Assembly: GCF_000740675.1 (NCBI RefSeq)
Contig: NZ_JPXI01000029.1
Coordinates: 372,001 to 436,000 of the forward strand
Direction: 5' to 3'
Source: Massilia sp. BSC265
GTDB lineage: Bacteria; Pseudomonadota; Gammaproteobacteria; Burkholderiales; Burkholderiaceae_D
Length of the DNA: 64,000 nt
Numbering within the stretch: position 1 is the first letter of the stretch; the number at the start of each line of letters is the position of its first letter. The notes under the pieces were generated by a model that searched no databases, was not told the DNA's origin, and saw only the letters and a list, made by a program, of their open reading frames with translations. The position numbers were made by a program, and so were the translations under genes. This document shows positions 46,081 to 54,839 of this stretch, piece by piece.

Positions 46081-48711
46081 TCACACCTGCGCGGCCACCA
46101 GGTCCGCACTCTCCGGGTCGTTCACCCGCAGCGCGTCCACGAACACCTGCAGCGAAGAACCGCAGGCGAATACCAGCACATCGCCCGGTTGGCACAGGCT
46201 CAGTCCGTGGCGGATCGCCTCGCCCACGTCGATCACGCGGTGCAGCGTGTCGCTCATCCCGGCCGTTTCTTCCGCGCCGCCGAGGATCAAGTCCACCGCC
46301 TCGCCCACCTCGCGCCCGCGGCTCTGCGACTCGTAGACCACCAGTTCGTCGAAGCGTTCGCCGCACACGCGCCCGACATCGCGCAGGTCTTCGTCGCGGC
46401 GGTCACCCGGCGCGGTGACGATGCCAACCAGCTGTCCCGGCAGCAAGGCGCGCGCCATCTCGGCCATCGCCTTGTAGGCAGCCGGGTTATGCGCATAGTC
46501 GACGATCACGGTCACGCCGCGGATGTCGAACATGTTGGTGCGCAGCGGATTGGTGCGGCCGTTCGACACAAAAGTCGACAGGCCGGTGGCGATCTGCAGG
46601 TTGGTGAAGCTGGCAGCCATCAGGGCCGCCGCCGCTGCCAGGCTGTTGGCGATATTGAAGCGGGCGCGGCCGCCGAAAGCGACCGGCATGCTTTCGACCC
46701 GCACCAGTTCCTGGTGCAGGTTGCCGTCGGCGACCACCACGGCATTGTCCTGCAGGTAGACGCCGCGTCCGCCGTCTTCCAGGTGCTGCAGGAAGACCGG
46801 GTTTTCCGGGTCCATCGAGAAGTACACGATCTCCGCTTCCGGCTTGGCCCGGCGCCCCATGGCCACGCACAGCGGATCCTCGGCATTGAGCACGACGGCG
46901 CGCGATGCCGAGGTAGCCACCACCGCCTTGACCTGGGCCAGGTCTTCTACCGTGTCCACACCGTCCAGGCCGAGGTGGTCGGCGGCGATGTTCAGCACCA
47001 CGCCGACGTCACAGCGGTCGAAGGCCAGGCCGCGCTTGAGGATGCCGCCGCGCGCCGTTTCCAGCACCGCAACCTCGACATCGGGCGAGCCGAGCACGGT
47101 GCGCGCCGACCAGTAGCCGGTGCAATCGCCCTTGGCGACCTGCTTGCCGTCGATGAAGACGCCCTCGGTCGTGGTCACGCCGGTCACCTTTCCCGCCAGG
47201 CGCACCGTGTGCGCGATCAGGAGCGTGGTGGTGGTCTTGCCGTTGGTTCCGGTCACCGCGATCAGCGGGATGCGACCGTCCGAATCGCCCATCAGGCCCT
47301 GCACGATGGCGTCGCCCGCGTCGCGCGGTTCGCCTGCACTCGGGTACTGGTGCATGCGGATGCCGGGCGCCGCATTCACTTCGATGACGGCGCCGCGCTG
47401 GGCCTCGAGGGGCAGCGCGATGTCGCGGCAGACGATGTCGATGCCGGCCACGTCCAGGCCGATCTTGCTTGCTGCGCGCACGCACAGCAGGCGGGTCGAT
47501 TCCGGCAGCAGGTCGGTCACGTCCTCGGCGGTGCCGCCGGTGGACAGGTTGGCGTTGCCGCGCAGTTCGGCGGTGACGCCGACCGGCAGCACGGAATCGA
47601 CCTCGAAGCCCTGCTTGCGCAGCATGTCGGCGGCATGGTCGTCGAGCGCGATCTTGGTCAGGATGTTGGTGTGGCCGGCGCCGCGCGCCGGGTTCTGGTT
47701 CTCGCGGTCGACCAGTTCGCGCACGGTGGCGACGCCGTCGCCGACCACGTGGGCCGGGCGGCGCATCGAGGCTGCCGCCACCTGCCCGCCGGCGACCAGC
47801 ACGCGGTAGTCGCGGCCTTCGACGAAGCGTTCGACGATGATCCGGCGGCCATACTGGCGCGCGAACTCGAAGGCGCGCGTCACCTGTTCGTCGTCGCGGC
47901 AGTCGACCGTGACGCCCTTGCCCTGGTTGCCGTCGAGCGGCTTGACCGTTACCGGCGCCTTCATGCGGGCCGCGGCGCGGCAGGCGTCCTCCACGGTCGA
48001 GACCACCGAGCCTTCCGGCACCGGCACGCCGGCTTCCTTGAGCAGGGTCTTGGTAAGCTGCTTGTCGCTGGCGATCTTCACTGCGATGAAGCTGGTGTCG
48101 CCGGTGGTGGTGGCCTGCAGGCGCTTCTGCTTCACGCCCCAGCCCAGCAGGAACAGGTTGGCGTCCTCGGTGATGCGCTGCGTCGGGATGCCGCGCTCGT
48201 GCGCCGCGGCCAGCACCGCCGCGGTGCTGGTGCCGATGGCGTGGCGCGCAGCAATGCCGCGCAGCTCGTCCAGGCGCGGCGCCAGGTCGAAGGCATCGCC
48301 GCGGCCGAGGGCCGTCACCAGGTCCACCGCCAGCTGGAAGGCCGGCTGGACCAGTTTCTCGGATTGATAGGCGCAGACGATGCGAAACACGCCCGGACGG
48401 CCCGACACGGGACGCGTGCGCCCGTAGCTGGCTGGCGCATCGGCCTGCGTCTGCAGGTCGAGTGTCACCTGCTCGATCACGCGGCCGAGGTAGGTGCCTT
48501 CGCGCAGGCGCTGGGCGAAGCCGCCACGCTGGCCGATCGGCAGCAGCTCGCCCTGCAGCGAAGGCAGCGCAGCGAGCAGTGCATCGTTGAAACCGGGGAT
48601 GTCTTTCGACGAAATGCCGTACAGGTCCTGCAGGTCGATCACGCTCAGCAGGCAGGGAGAGTCGGCGTGGACGTTGGGTCCACGCAGGAAGCGCTGTTCC
48701 AGGATTTGCAC
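46081..48711 (-). CDS. cphA: Cyanophycin synthetase, paralogue 2
   Basis: 876 aa. The start is GTG (48711) with AAGGA seven bases upstream. The domain order equals that of paralogue 1: an N-terminal region (FLRGPNVHADSPC), ATP-grasp (KPLDGNQGKGV, EVNAAPGIRMHQYP) and Mur-ligase-like domain (VTGTNGKTTTTLL, DYAHNPAAY). Both nucleotide sites are intact. Paired cphA genes are known in several betaproteobacteria, where both may be needed for polymer formation. It lies 68 bp downstream of the HDO gene on the same strand and converges on the iaaA-cphB-cphA operon. Confidence 0.93.
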   Translation of the reverse strand: MQILEQRFLRGPNVHADSPCLLSVIDLQDLYGISSKDIPGFNDALLAALPSLQGELLPIGQRGGFAQRLREGTYLGRVIEQVTLDLQTQADAPASYGRTRPVSGRPGVFRIVCAYQSEKLVQPAFQLAVDLVTALGRGDAFDLAPRLDELRGIAARHAIGTSTAAVLAAAHERGIPTQRITEDANLFLLGWGVKQKRLQATTTGDTSFIAVKIASDKQLTKTLLKEAGVPVPEGSVVSTVEDACRAAARMKAPVTVKPLDGNQGKGVTVDCRDDEQVTRAFEFARQYGRRIIVERFVEGRDYRVLVAGGQVAAASMRRPAHVVGDGVATVRELVDRENQNPARGAGHTNILTKIALDDHAADMLRKQGFEVDSVLPVGVTAELRGNANLSTGGTAEDVTDLLPESTRLLCVRAASKIGLDVAGIDIVCRDIALPLEAQRGAVIEVNAAPGIRMHQYPSAGEPRDAGDAIVQGLMGDSDGRIPLIAVTGTNGKTTTTLLIAHTVRLAGKVTGVTTTEGVFIDGKQVAKGDCTGYWSARTVLGSPDVEVAVLETARGGILKRGLAFDRCDVGVVLNIAADHLGLDGVDTVEDLAQVKAVVATSASRAVVLNAEDPLCVAMGRRAKPEAEIVYFSMDPENPVFLQHLEDGGRGVYLQDNAVVVADGNLHQELVRVESMPVAFGGRARFNIANSLAAAAALMAASFTNLQIATGLSTFVSNGRTNPLRTNMFDIRGVTVIVDYAHNPAAYKAMAEMARALLPGQLVGIVTAPGDRRDEDLRDVGRVCGERFDELVVYESQSRGREVGEAVDLILGGAEETAGMSDTLHRVIDVGEAIRHGLSLCQPGDVLVFACGSSLQVFVDALRVNDPESADLVAAQV

Positions 48712-48779
48712 GAGTAGATCCTTGTAATAGTTGTAAGCGTGCCGAGCGCAGGCGCGGCACGCGGAAAAGCGGTTTGCGG

Positions 48780-50243
48780 TCAGGCCTCGAACAGCCGCGT
48801 GTACATGCGGGTGGCCATCAGGCCGACCGCCGTGTGGTGGATCTCGGGCGACATCAGCCCCCCCAGCAGCTGCATCGCCTCCTGCTTGCCGGCGACTGCA
48901 GCCACTCGCTCCTCCAGCAGCCGGAGCTCGTTGTCGGGCGCCTCCAGGCGCGGATGGCGGCGGATCAGGCCGCGCTCCGGGAAAGCGGCGCTGCGGTCGA
49001 GCTGCTGGCCCAGGTTGTCCAGGGTGCGCTGGCGTGCGCGCCAGGTCAGGGTCCGTGGTCCCTCTGCCCGCTTGCCGTCGGGCGCCGACATGATCCAGTC
49101 GCGCAGCACCTGCTGCTCGTAAGCGTTGAAGACGCCGAACATCTCGGCCTTCTCGCCGTGCACCAGGCGCCAGAAGCGGCTGTGCTCGACCTCTTCGCCG
49201 CGCTTGATCCAGCCCGCCTTCTCGAGCGCCGCCAGGAAGTCCGGAATCTGCGAAGGCAAGGCCAGCCAGTCGTTGACCGAGCGGCCCGCGACACGGCAGT
49301 AATCCGAGTGCATGTTCTTGCCAACACCGCTCTTGGCGGCCAGGATGTCCACCAGTTCGGCCTGCAGGTCGAACTCGGCGATGCTCGAGGTGGTGCTGGT
49401 GCCGATGTCGTTCAGGCGGTAGCCGTCGAGCACGCGACGGTAGAAGGCATCGCGGTCGCCCACGCGCGGCATCAGCTTCCTCAGGGCCTGGACCGCCTTC
49501 TGCGCGTGGCCGGTGGCGGCGTTGTCGACGGTGACGTGCAGCGTGAAATAATACGGGTCGATGCCGAACTCGTTCAGCTCGTACGAGGTGATGAGCAGGT
49601 GCAGCGGCAGCTGCTCGTAGCCGAGGTTGTAGCCGATCACCTCGGGCAGGAAGTGTTCGGTGTTGTGGCCGAGCGCGAGCTGGATGGCGCCCTGCACGAA
49701 ATGTTCGTCGTCGAGCCCCTCCCAGCCTTCGCAGCCGTGGGTGGCCAGCAGCTTGCGGTAGATGGTGACGTGGTTCTTGTCCGGCACGCCTTCGCCGAGT
49801 TCCTCGAGGTAGGTCTTGATCAGCTCATGGTAGGCCGGGTTGTCCCAGTGCTTGAGCAGGCCGTAGAGCCAGGCGCCGTCGACCAGCTTGGTCGGGGCCA
49901 CCGCCTTGATGAAGTACAGGGCGTGGGCGCGGCAGGTGAAGTAGCGGCGCGGCGCGCCGTTCTTGCGTGCGGCGAGGTACTCGCGGTACTGGACGCCGAC
50001 GGCATCCGTACGCTCCTCGACCCAGGCCGCAAGCGCGGCGAGGTTCGACGACGGATCGGACGGCAGGTCGACCGGCAGCGCCTGCACGGCGGCGATCTGG
50101 TCGGCGACATAGGCACGCGCCTCGTCCGCATGCGCGCGCGGATTCTCGTACAGCGACAAGTACAGCGACTTCGAGCGTTCCCGGGTGGCGGGAACGCCGG
50201 GTACCGCGACGTTGGTGGCGCCTTCTAAAAGCATCGAATTCAT
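48780..50243 (-). CDS. Heme-oxygenase-like di-iron oxidase (HDO, 'iron-containing redox enzyme' family)
   Basis: 487 aa. The central part follows the HDO pattern: Glu148 and His158 in EELGEGVPDKNH with YRKLLATHG after it, Glu210 in LGYEQLP, then His236, Asp240 and His246 in LHVTVDNAATGHA. These six are plausible di-iron ligands; their roles are inferred from family layout (UndA/SznF/BesC-type enzymes). The C-terminal third (about 340-487) is an extension I do not recognise. The reaction is unknown. It is upstream of cphA paralogue 2 on the same strand with a small hairpin between, so co-transcription is likely. The start MNSMLLEG is chosen because the upstream frame crosses the inverted-repeat leader. 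Confidence 0.75.
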   Translation of the reverse strand: MNSMLLEGATNVAVPGVPATRERSKSLYLSLYENPRAHADEARAYVADQIAAVQALPVDLPSDPSSNLAALAAWVEERTDAVGVQYREYLAARKNGAPRRYFTCRAHALYFIKAVAPTKLVDGAWLYGLLKHWDNPAYHELIKTYLEELGEGVPDKNHVTIYRKLLATHGCEGWEGLDDEHFVQGAIQLALGHNTEHFLPEVIGYNLGYEQLPLHLLITSYELNEFGIDPYYFTLHVTVDNAATGHAQKAVQALRKLMPRVGDRDAFYRRVLDGYRLNDIGTSTTSSIAEFDLQAELVDILAAKSGVGKNMHSDYCRVAGRSVNDWLALPSQIPDFLAALEKAGWIKRGEEVEHSRFWRLVHGEKAEMFGVFNAYEQQVLRDWIMSAPDGKRAEGPRTLTWRARQRTLDNLGQQLDRSAAFPERGLIRRHPRLEAPDNELRLLEERVAAVAGKQEAMQLLGGLMSPEIHHTAVGLMATRMYTRLFEA

Positions 50244-50265
50244 GGTCTCGGATCGTATCGGGCAC

Positions 50266-50371
50266 CTCGAAAACCTACTGCGCGTTGCACTAACGGTCTG
50301 CGATGCTCGCTGTACACCTGTACAGCTGCGCTTCTCGACCGTCAGTGCTGCCGCTCGCAGCGGTTTTCGAG
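50266..50371. repeat. 106-bp imperfect inverted repeat in the HDO leader
   Basis: Left arm 50266-50316 and right arm 50319-50371 meet at a two-base centre (CC). The outer ends CTCGAAAACC/GGTTTTCGAG pair perfectly (10 bp). Inward follow CTGCG/CGCAG (5 bp), GCACT/AGTGC (5 bp), ACGGTC/GACCGT (6 bp), a 10 x 10 internal loop, and a perfect 8-bp core GCTGTACA/TGTACAGC. On the minus strand it ends 22 bases before the HDO start codon, so the transcript could fold it as a long hairpin. Confidence 0.75.
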
Positions 50372-50406
50372 CCGCCCTGTTGTTAGTCTCATGGGACGAT
50401 TGCAAC

Positions 50407-50433
50407 ATTATCCAGCCTGAACTATTTACACAA
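50407..50433 (-). promoter_or_regulatory. Possible promoter of the HDO-cphA unit
   Basis: On the minus strand GATAAT (50407-50412) is preceded at 15 bp by TTGTGT (50428-50433). Transcription from here would include the whole inverted repeat in the leader. The -35 match and spacing are only moderate. The rest of the gap 50434-50513 is AT-rich with no gene. Confidence 0.35.
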
Positions 50434-50513
50434 AATCGGTAGCAGCGCTGTGAGTATGTAAGATAGGGATTACAAAATTACAAAAGCAGGACAGAAAAAA
50501 ACTTATCAACTGG

Positions 50514-52283
50514 TCAAGATCCACCCTGCGCGTCCGCGCCGCGTCGCACGTCCCCTGCCTCGGCATCCCCCTTCGCGATCGCTTCCTCATATTGCCGGCG
50601 CTGCTGCTCGACCGTCTGCGGCGGCAGCGGCGGGATGTTCGGATCCACCACCGCTTCCAGCACGAAGGGCTTGTCGCACGCCAGGGCCCGTTCCCAAGCG
50701 GCGCCCAGCTGCTCCGGGTCGTCGACCCGCTCGCCGTCCAGGCCGAGCATCCGGGCATACTCGGCGTAAGAGAAATCGGGCAACTGCTGGGAGGGCTGGA
50801 ACTTTGGCTCGCCCTGCATGCCGCGCTGCTCCCAGGTGACGAAGTTCAGGTCGCGGTTGTTCAGCACCAGTACGACGAAGGCCGGGTTGGTCCAGCCTCG
50901 TTGCTTCCAATGCCAGGCCACCGACATCAGGCCGTTGATGCCGGTCATCTGCATGGCGCCGTCGCCCGCCAGCGCGATCACCGGGCGATCGGGATGGGCG
51001 AGCTTGGCGGCCAGCGCATAGGGCACGGCCGAGCCCATGGTCGCGAGCGTGCCGGACAGCGAAGCCAGCATGCCTGGGCGCACCTCCAGGTGCAGCGCAT
51101 ACCAGGCCGCCACCGAGCCGGAATCGCCGGCCAGGACCACACCGTCCGGCAAGCGCGGCGACAGCTCCGTGAACACCCGCTGCGGATTGACCGGTGTGGC
51201 CGGTTCCAGCGCCTTGTCGAGCAGCTCGCGGCGGCTCGCGGCGGCATCGTGCTCGATCCGCTCGCGCCAGGAGCGGTCCTGCTTGCGTTCGAGATGGGGA
51301 ATCAGGGCGCGCAGCGTGGCCTTGGCATCCCCTTGCAAGTTGGCCTCCATCGGATAGCGCAGGCCCAGCATGCGGCCGTCGATGTCGACCTGGACAGCGC
51401 GCGCCTGCCCTTCCGGCGGCAGGAATTCGGCATACGGGAAGCTCGACCCCACCATCAGGAGGGTATCGCAGTCCTGCAGCATGGCATTGCTGGCCCGGGT
51501 GCCGATGATGCCGACCGAGCCGGTAACAAAGGGCAGCCCGTCCGCCAGCACCGCCTTGCCCAGCAGGGCCTTGGCCACGCCCGCGCCGAGCAGCTCGGCC
51601 ACCTCGGCCAGTTCGTCGTGCGCGCCTTGGGCGCCGGCGCCTGCCAGGATCGCCACCTTGCTGCCGGCGTTCAGGATGGCCGCCGCGCAACGCAGCGCGT
51701 CCTCGGGTGGAACGAGCGCACGGCTGGCCGCACCGACGCCGCTGAAGGTGTAGCCGTGCTCGCGCGGCGGGCATGGAACTGCGTCTTCTTCCTGCAGGTC
51801 GTTTGGCAGGATGATGCAGGTAACGCAGCGCTCGCTGAGCGCGATGCGCACCGCTCGGTCGACCAGGTGCCGCACTTGTCCGGTCGACGCCGCCATCTGC
51901 ACATACTCGCCGGCAACGTCCTTGAACAGGGTCGTCAGGTCGACTTCCTGCTGGTAGTGTGCGCCCAGGGCGGCGCGCTTTTGCTGGCCGACGATGGCGA
52001 CCACCGCCTGGTGGTCGAGCTTGGCGTCGTACAGTCCGTTGAGCAGGTGGATCGCGCCGGGACCCGAGGTGGCCAGGCACACGCCCACCTCCCCGGTGAA
52101 CTTGGCGTGGCCGCAGGCCATGAAGGCCGCCATCTCCTCATGCCGCGTCTGGACGAACTCGACGGCCTGCTGGCGCCCGAAGGCAGCCATGATGCCGTTG
52201 ATGCCGTCGCCCGGATAGCCAAAGATGCGCCGCACGCCCCATTGGCGCAGGCGTTCGAGCAGAAAGTCACCGACTGTTGCCAT
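50514..52283 (-). CDS. Thiamine-diphosphate-dependent enzyme, pyruvate oxidase-like
   Basis: 589 aa with the three domains of the acetolactate synthase/pyruvate oxidase family. The N-terminal PYR domain has the catalytic Glu in QTRHEEMAAFMACG. A central domain follows, and the C-terminal PP domain has the ThDP motif GDGAMQMTGINGL...LNNRDLN. It resembles YdaP/PoxB-like proteins of unknown substrate. The C-terminal tail is short, without an obvious PoxB membrane-binding peptide. It lies downstream of the nicotinamidase-like gene, 124 bp away, on the same strand. Confidence 0.85.
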   Translation of the reverse strand: MATVGDFLLERLRQWGVRRIFGYPGDGINGIMAAFGRQQAVEFVQTRHEEMAAFMACGHAKFTGEVGVCLATSGPGAIHLLNGLYDAKLDHQAVVAIVGQQKRAALGAHYQQEVDLTTLFKDVAGEYVQMAASTGQVRHLVDRAVRIALSERCVTCIILPNDLQEEDAVPCPPREHGYTFSGVGAASRALVPPEDALRCAAAILNAGSKVAILAGAGAQGAHDELAEVAELLGAGVAKALLGKAVLADGLPFVTGSVGIIGTRASNAMLQDCDTLLMVGSSFPYAEFLPPEGQARAVQVDIDGRMLGLRYPMEANLQGDAKATLRALIPHLERKQDRSWRERIEHDAAASRRELLDKALEPATPVNPQRVFTELSPRLPDGVVLAGDSGSVAAWYALHLEVRPGMLASLSGTLATMGSAVPYALAAKLAHPDRPVIALAGDGAMQMTGINGLMSVAWHWKQRGWTNPAFVVLVLNNRDLNFVTWEQRGMQGEPKFQPSQQLPDFSYAEYARMLGLDGERVDDPEQLGAAWERALACDKPFVLEAVVDPNIPPLPPQTVEQQRRQYEEAIAKGDAEAGDVRRGADAQGGS

Positions 52284-52407
52284 GCAATCCTCCCGATGGA
52301 CCGGCCCGCCGGGTGGCGGGCAAGGAAACCAGCAAGCAAGGGCAGGCTACGGCCTTCGGCCGGGCCGCAGCGTACGCTGGCGCGCATAGCATGGCCAGTC
52401 AGATTGC

Positions 52408-53025
52408 CTAGGGCTGGGCACCGAGCTCCACGTCGGCCACCAGCTGGCCGGCGGACAGCCGAACCGGCACCGCGCCCTTGGCCAGCATGCGCGTAATGGC
52501 CCGGTCGCGGTCGCCGGGGGCCACTTCGACGGCGCGGGTCGCCTCCGGCACCAGCAGCACCTGGAAGCCGGCGTCGATCCCGTCCAGCACCGTGTTGAGC
52601 ACGCAGTAGTCGGTCGCCAGGCCGCACACGGCCAGCCGGGTGACGCCGTCGGCCAGCATGCTGCGTGCCAGGCCGGTGCCGTTGAAAGCGGAATAGGCAT
52701 CCTCGCCAGCGCTCAAGGCCTTGGAGACCACGATCGCCTCCTCGGGCAGGCGCAAGGCCTGGCTGAACATGGCCCCTTCGGAGGCCGCCACGCAATGCGG
52801 CGGCCAGGGCCCGCCCTGGGCCGTGAACGAGCAGTGATCCTCCGGATGCCAGTCGCGCGAGGCGTACACGGGCAAGCCGCGCCCGTGGTACAGGTCGATG
52901 AGGGCGTTGGTCGGGGCGATGACGAGGTCGCCGCGCGGCACGGCCAGCGCACCGCCGGGAAGGAAGTCGTTCTGGAGGTCGACGATCAGGAGGGCGTCGC
53001 CCTTGCCGAGCACGATGGCGCTCAT
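52408..53025 (-). CDS. pncA: Nicotinamidase-like cysteine hydrolase (isochorismatase fold)
   Basis: 205 aa. The catalytic triad Asp16 (VDLQNDF), Lys102 (VVSKAL) and Cys141 (GLATDYCVLNT) is intact. Metal ligands Asp58, His60, His64 and His77 (SRDWHPEDHCSF, WPPHC) are as in PncA, which converts nicotinamide to nicotinate for NAD salvage. The start MSAIVLGKGD is set by the family N-terminus. It lies between the permease and the thiamine-diphosphate enzyme, all on one strand. Confidence 0.88.
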   Translation of the reverse strand: MSAIVLGKGDALLIVDLQNDFLPGGALAVPRGDLVIAPTNALIDLYHGRGLPVYASRDWHPEDHCSFTAQGGPWPPHCVAASEGAMFSQALRLPEEAIVVSKALSAGEDAYSAFNGTGLARSMLADGVTRLAVCGLATDYCVLNTVLDGIDAGFQVLLVPEATRAVEVAPGDRDRAITRMLAKGAVPVRLSAGQLVADVELGAQP

Positions 53026-53114
53026 GGAAACAGTCTCCGTGAAAGCCGCGGCCCGGGATGGGCCAGCGAGTCGGGCCAAGCTTAACACGGCGGATGGTCC
53101 CGCGCCGGAACGGA

Positions 53115-53145
53115 AACGCCCGGCCACCTTGCGGGGCCGGGCGTT
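53115..53145 (-). terminator. GC-rich hairpin after the permease gene
   Basis: AACGCCCGGCC (53115-53125) pairs perfectly with GGCCGGGCGTT (53135-53145). Only a short TTCCG follows on the minus strand, so termination may be weak. Confidence 0.45.
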
Positions 53146-53167
53146 CCGGGATGCTGCTGGCGCGCGA

Positions 53168-54562
53168 TTACTGCTTGTTCAGCAGCGAGCGCTGGCGCGC
53201 ATACAGGAAGTACACGGCCAGTCCGATCGCGATCCAGACCAGGAAGGCCACCCAGGTGTGCCAGCTCAGGAAGGACATCAGGGTCAGGCAGAACACGACG
53301 GCCAGCCCCGGGATGACCGGCACGCCCGGGCAACGGAAGGCGCGCGGCAGGTCCGGACGCTTCTTGCGCAGGATGATCACGGCCACCGAGACCAGCGAGA
53401 ACGCCGCCAGGGTGCCGATGTTGACCAGCTCTGCCAGCACGCCCAGCGGCACCACGGCGGCGATCAGGCCGAACACGATGCCGACCATCCAGGTGGCGAA
53501 GTATGGGGTGCCGTACTTCGGATGCACTTCCGACAACTTGGCCGGCAGCAGGCCATCGCGCGACATCGCGAACAGGATGCGGGTCTGGCCGTAGGCCATC
53601 ACGAGCATCACGGTGCTCATGCCCAGGATCGCAGCCAGGTCGACGAAGCCGGCGACCCAGTTCTGGCCGGCATACTGCAGGGCCAGCGAGACCGGGTGGT
53701 CGACGCCCTTGAAGTTCATGTACGGCACGATACCGGTCATGATGGCAGCGACGATCACGTACAGCACGGTGCAGACCGCCAGCGAACCGAGGATGCCGAT
53801 CGGCAGGTCCCTGGACGGGTTCTTGACTTCCTCGGCGGCCGAGGTGACGGCGTCGAAGCCGATGAAGGCGAAGAAGACCAGGGCAGCGGCGCTCATCACG
53901 CTGCCGAAGCCAAAGGGCATGAAGGGCTGCCAGTTGTCAGGCTTGACGTAGCCGATGCCGACCACGATGAACAGGATCACGACGCCGGTCTTGATGACCA
54001 CCATGACGTTGTTCATGCGCGCCGACTCACGCACGCCCATCGACAGGATCCAGGTGAGGAAGAGCATGATCAGGAAGGCCGGCAGGTTGAACACGGTGTC
54101 CACGCCCGGCTGCGCGCCTGGCGCTGCCCGCAGCGCTTCCGGCAGCACGAAGCCGAATCCGCCCATCAGGGACTGGAAGTAGCCCGACCAGCCAACCGCG
54201 ACGGTCGAAGTGGCAAGGCCGTATTCGAGCAGCAGGTCCCAGCCGATCATCCAGGCGACGATTTCGCCCAGGGTGAAGTAGCTGTAGGTGTAGATCGAGC
54301 CGGCCACCGGTACGCTCGAGGCGAATTCGGCATAGCAGAGCGCGGCGAACGCGCAGGCCAGCGCGGCGACGACGAAGGAGAGGGTCAGTGCCGGGCCGGC
54401 GGTGACGGCGCCGGTACCGGTCAGGACGAAGATGCCGGTGCCGATGATGGCGCCGATGCCCATCATGACCAGGTCGAGCGGGCCAAGCACTTTCTTGAGG
54501 CCGCCCGGCTTCTGGGCAGCCGCGACCATCGTGTCAAGATTTTTGGTTCTGAAAAGACTCAC
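53168..54562 (-). CDS. APC-family amino-acid permease (cationic amino-acid transporter type)
   Basis: 464 aa, about 12 membrane segments. The start is a GTG at 54562 with GGAGAA six bases upstream; the frame is open further up but lacks a site. TM1 has the unwound substrate-binding motif GIGAIIGTGIFVLTG, and TM6 has FFAFIGFDAVTSAAEE, both as in YhdG/CAT-type transporters. The substrate is unknown; arginine or lysine are plausible for this subfamily and would fit the nearby cyanophycin genes, but that is inference. Confidence 0.87.
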   Translation of the reverse strand: MSLFRTKNLDTMVAAAQKPGGLKKVLGPLDLVMMGIGAIIGTGIFVLTGTGAVTAGPALTLSFVVAALACAFAALCYAEFASSVPVAGSIYTYSYFTLGEIVAWMIGWDLLLEYGLATSTVAVGWSGYFQSLMGGFGFVLPEALRAAPGAQPGVDTVFNLPAFLIMLFLTWILSMGVRESARMNNVMVVIKTGVVILFIVVGIGYVKPDNWQPFMPFGFGSVMSAAALVFFAFIGFDAVTSAAEEVKNPSRDLPIGILGSLAVCTVLYVIVAAIMTGIVPYMNFKGVDHPVSLALQYAGQNWVAGFVDLAAILGMSTVMLVMAYGQTRILFAMSRDGLLPAKLSEVHPKYGTPYFATWMVGIVFGLIAAVVPLGVLAELVNIGTLAAFSLVSVAVIILRKKRPDLPRAFRCPGVPVIPGLAVVFCLTLMSFLSWHTWVAFLVWIAIGLAVYFLYARQRSLLNKQ

Positions 54563-54724
54563 TACTTGTTCTCCAATCAAAAAATAGTTTGGTTCCGCGT
54601 CTTGTGTTTGCGCTGCACCGTATGCCATGCGCGCTGGCCATCCGGCCGATAAACCGCATGCCTGACCCGTGAACCGACTGTCGCCTACTGCCGCTCCTGC
54701 TCTGCCGAAAGCCGCAGACCTGAC

Positions 54725-54753
54725 ATTATCACCAGATTGCTGGTCGGAATCAA
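54725..54753 (-). promoter_or_regulatory. Sigma-70 promoter of the permease gene
   Basis: On the minus strand TTGATT (54748-54753) and GATAAT (54725-54730) are separated by exactly 17 bp, giving a leader of about 160 bases before the GTG start. Confidence 0.5.
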
Positions 54754-54798
54754 AGTAAAGTGATGAAAACCGATCAATTCTTTTATTTCAACTCAAAA

Positions 54799-54812
54799 AC
54801 GACGGCCGTCGT
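54799..54812. promoter_or_regulatory. Perfect 14-bp palindrome ACGACGGCCGTCGT between divergent promoters
   Basis: It lies 45 bp behind the permease -35 box and 27 bp behind the -35 box of the GGDEF gene. It may be a shared operator. The rest of the 393-bp gap (54563-54955) holds the two promoters and no gene I can support. Confidence 0.3.
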
Positions 54813-54839
54813 ATATACAGCACCGCCGCTCTCCATTGC

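Noticed and set aside
46027-48717. An 896-codon plus-strand frame opposite cphA paralogue 2
   Set aside because: Antisense shadow; the minus-strand product has complete ATP-grasp and Mur-ligase domains.
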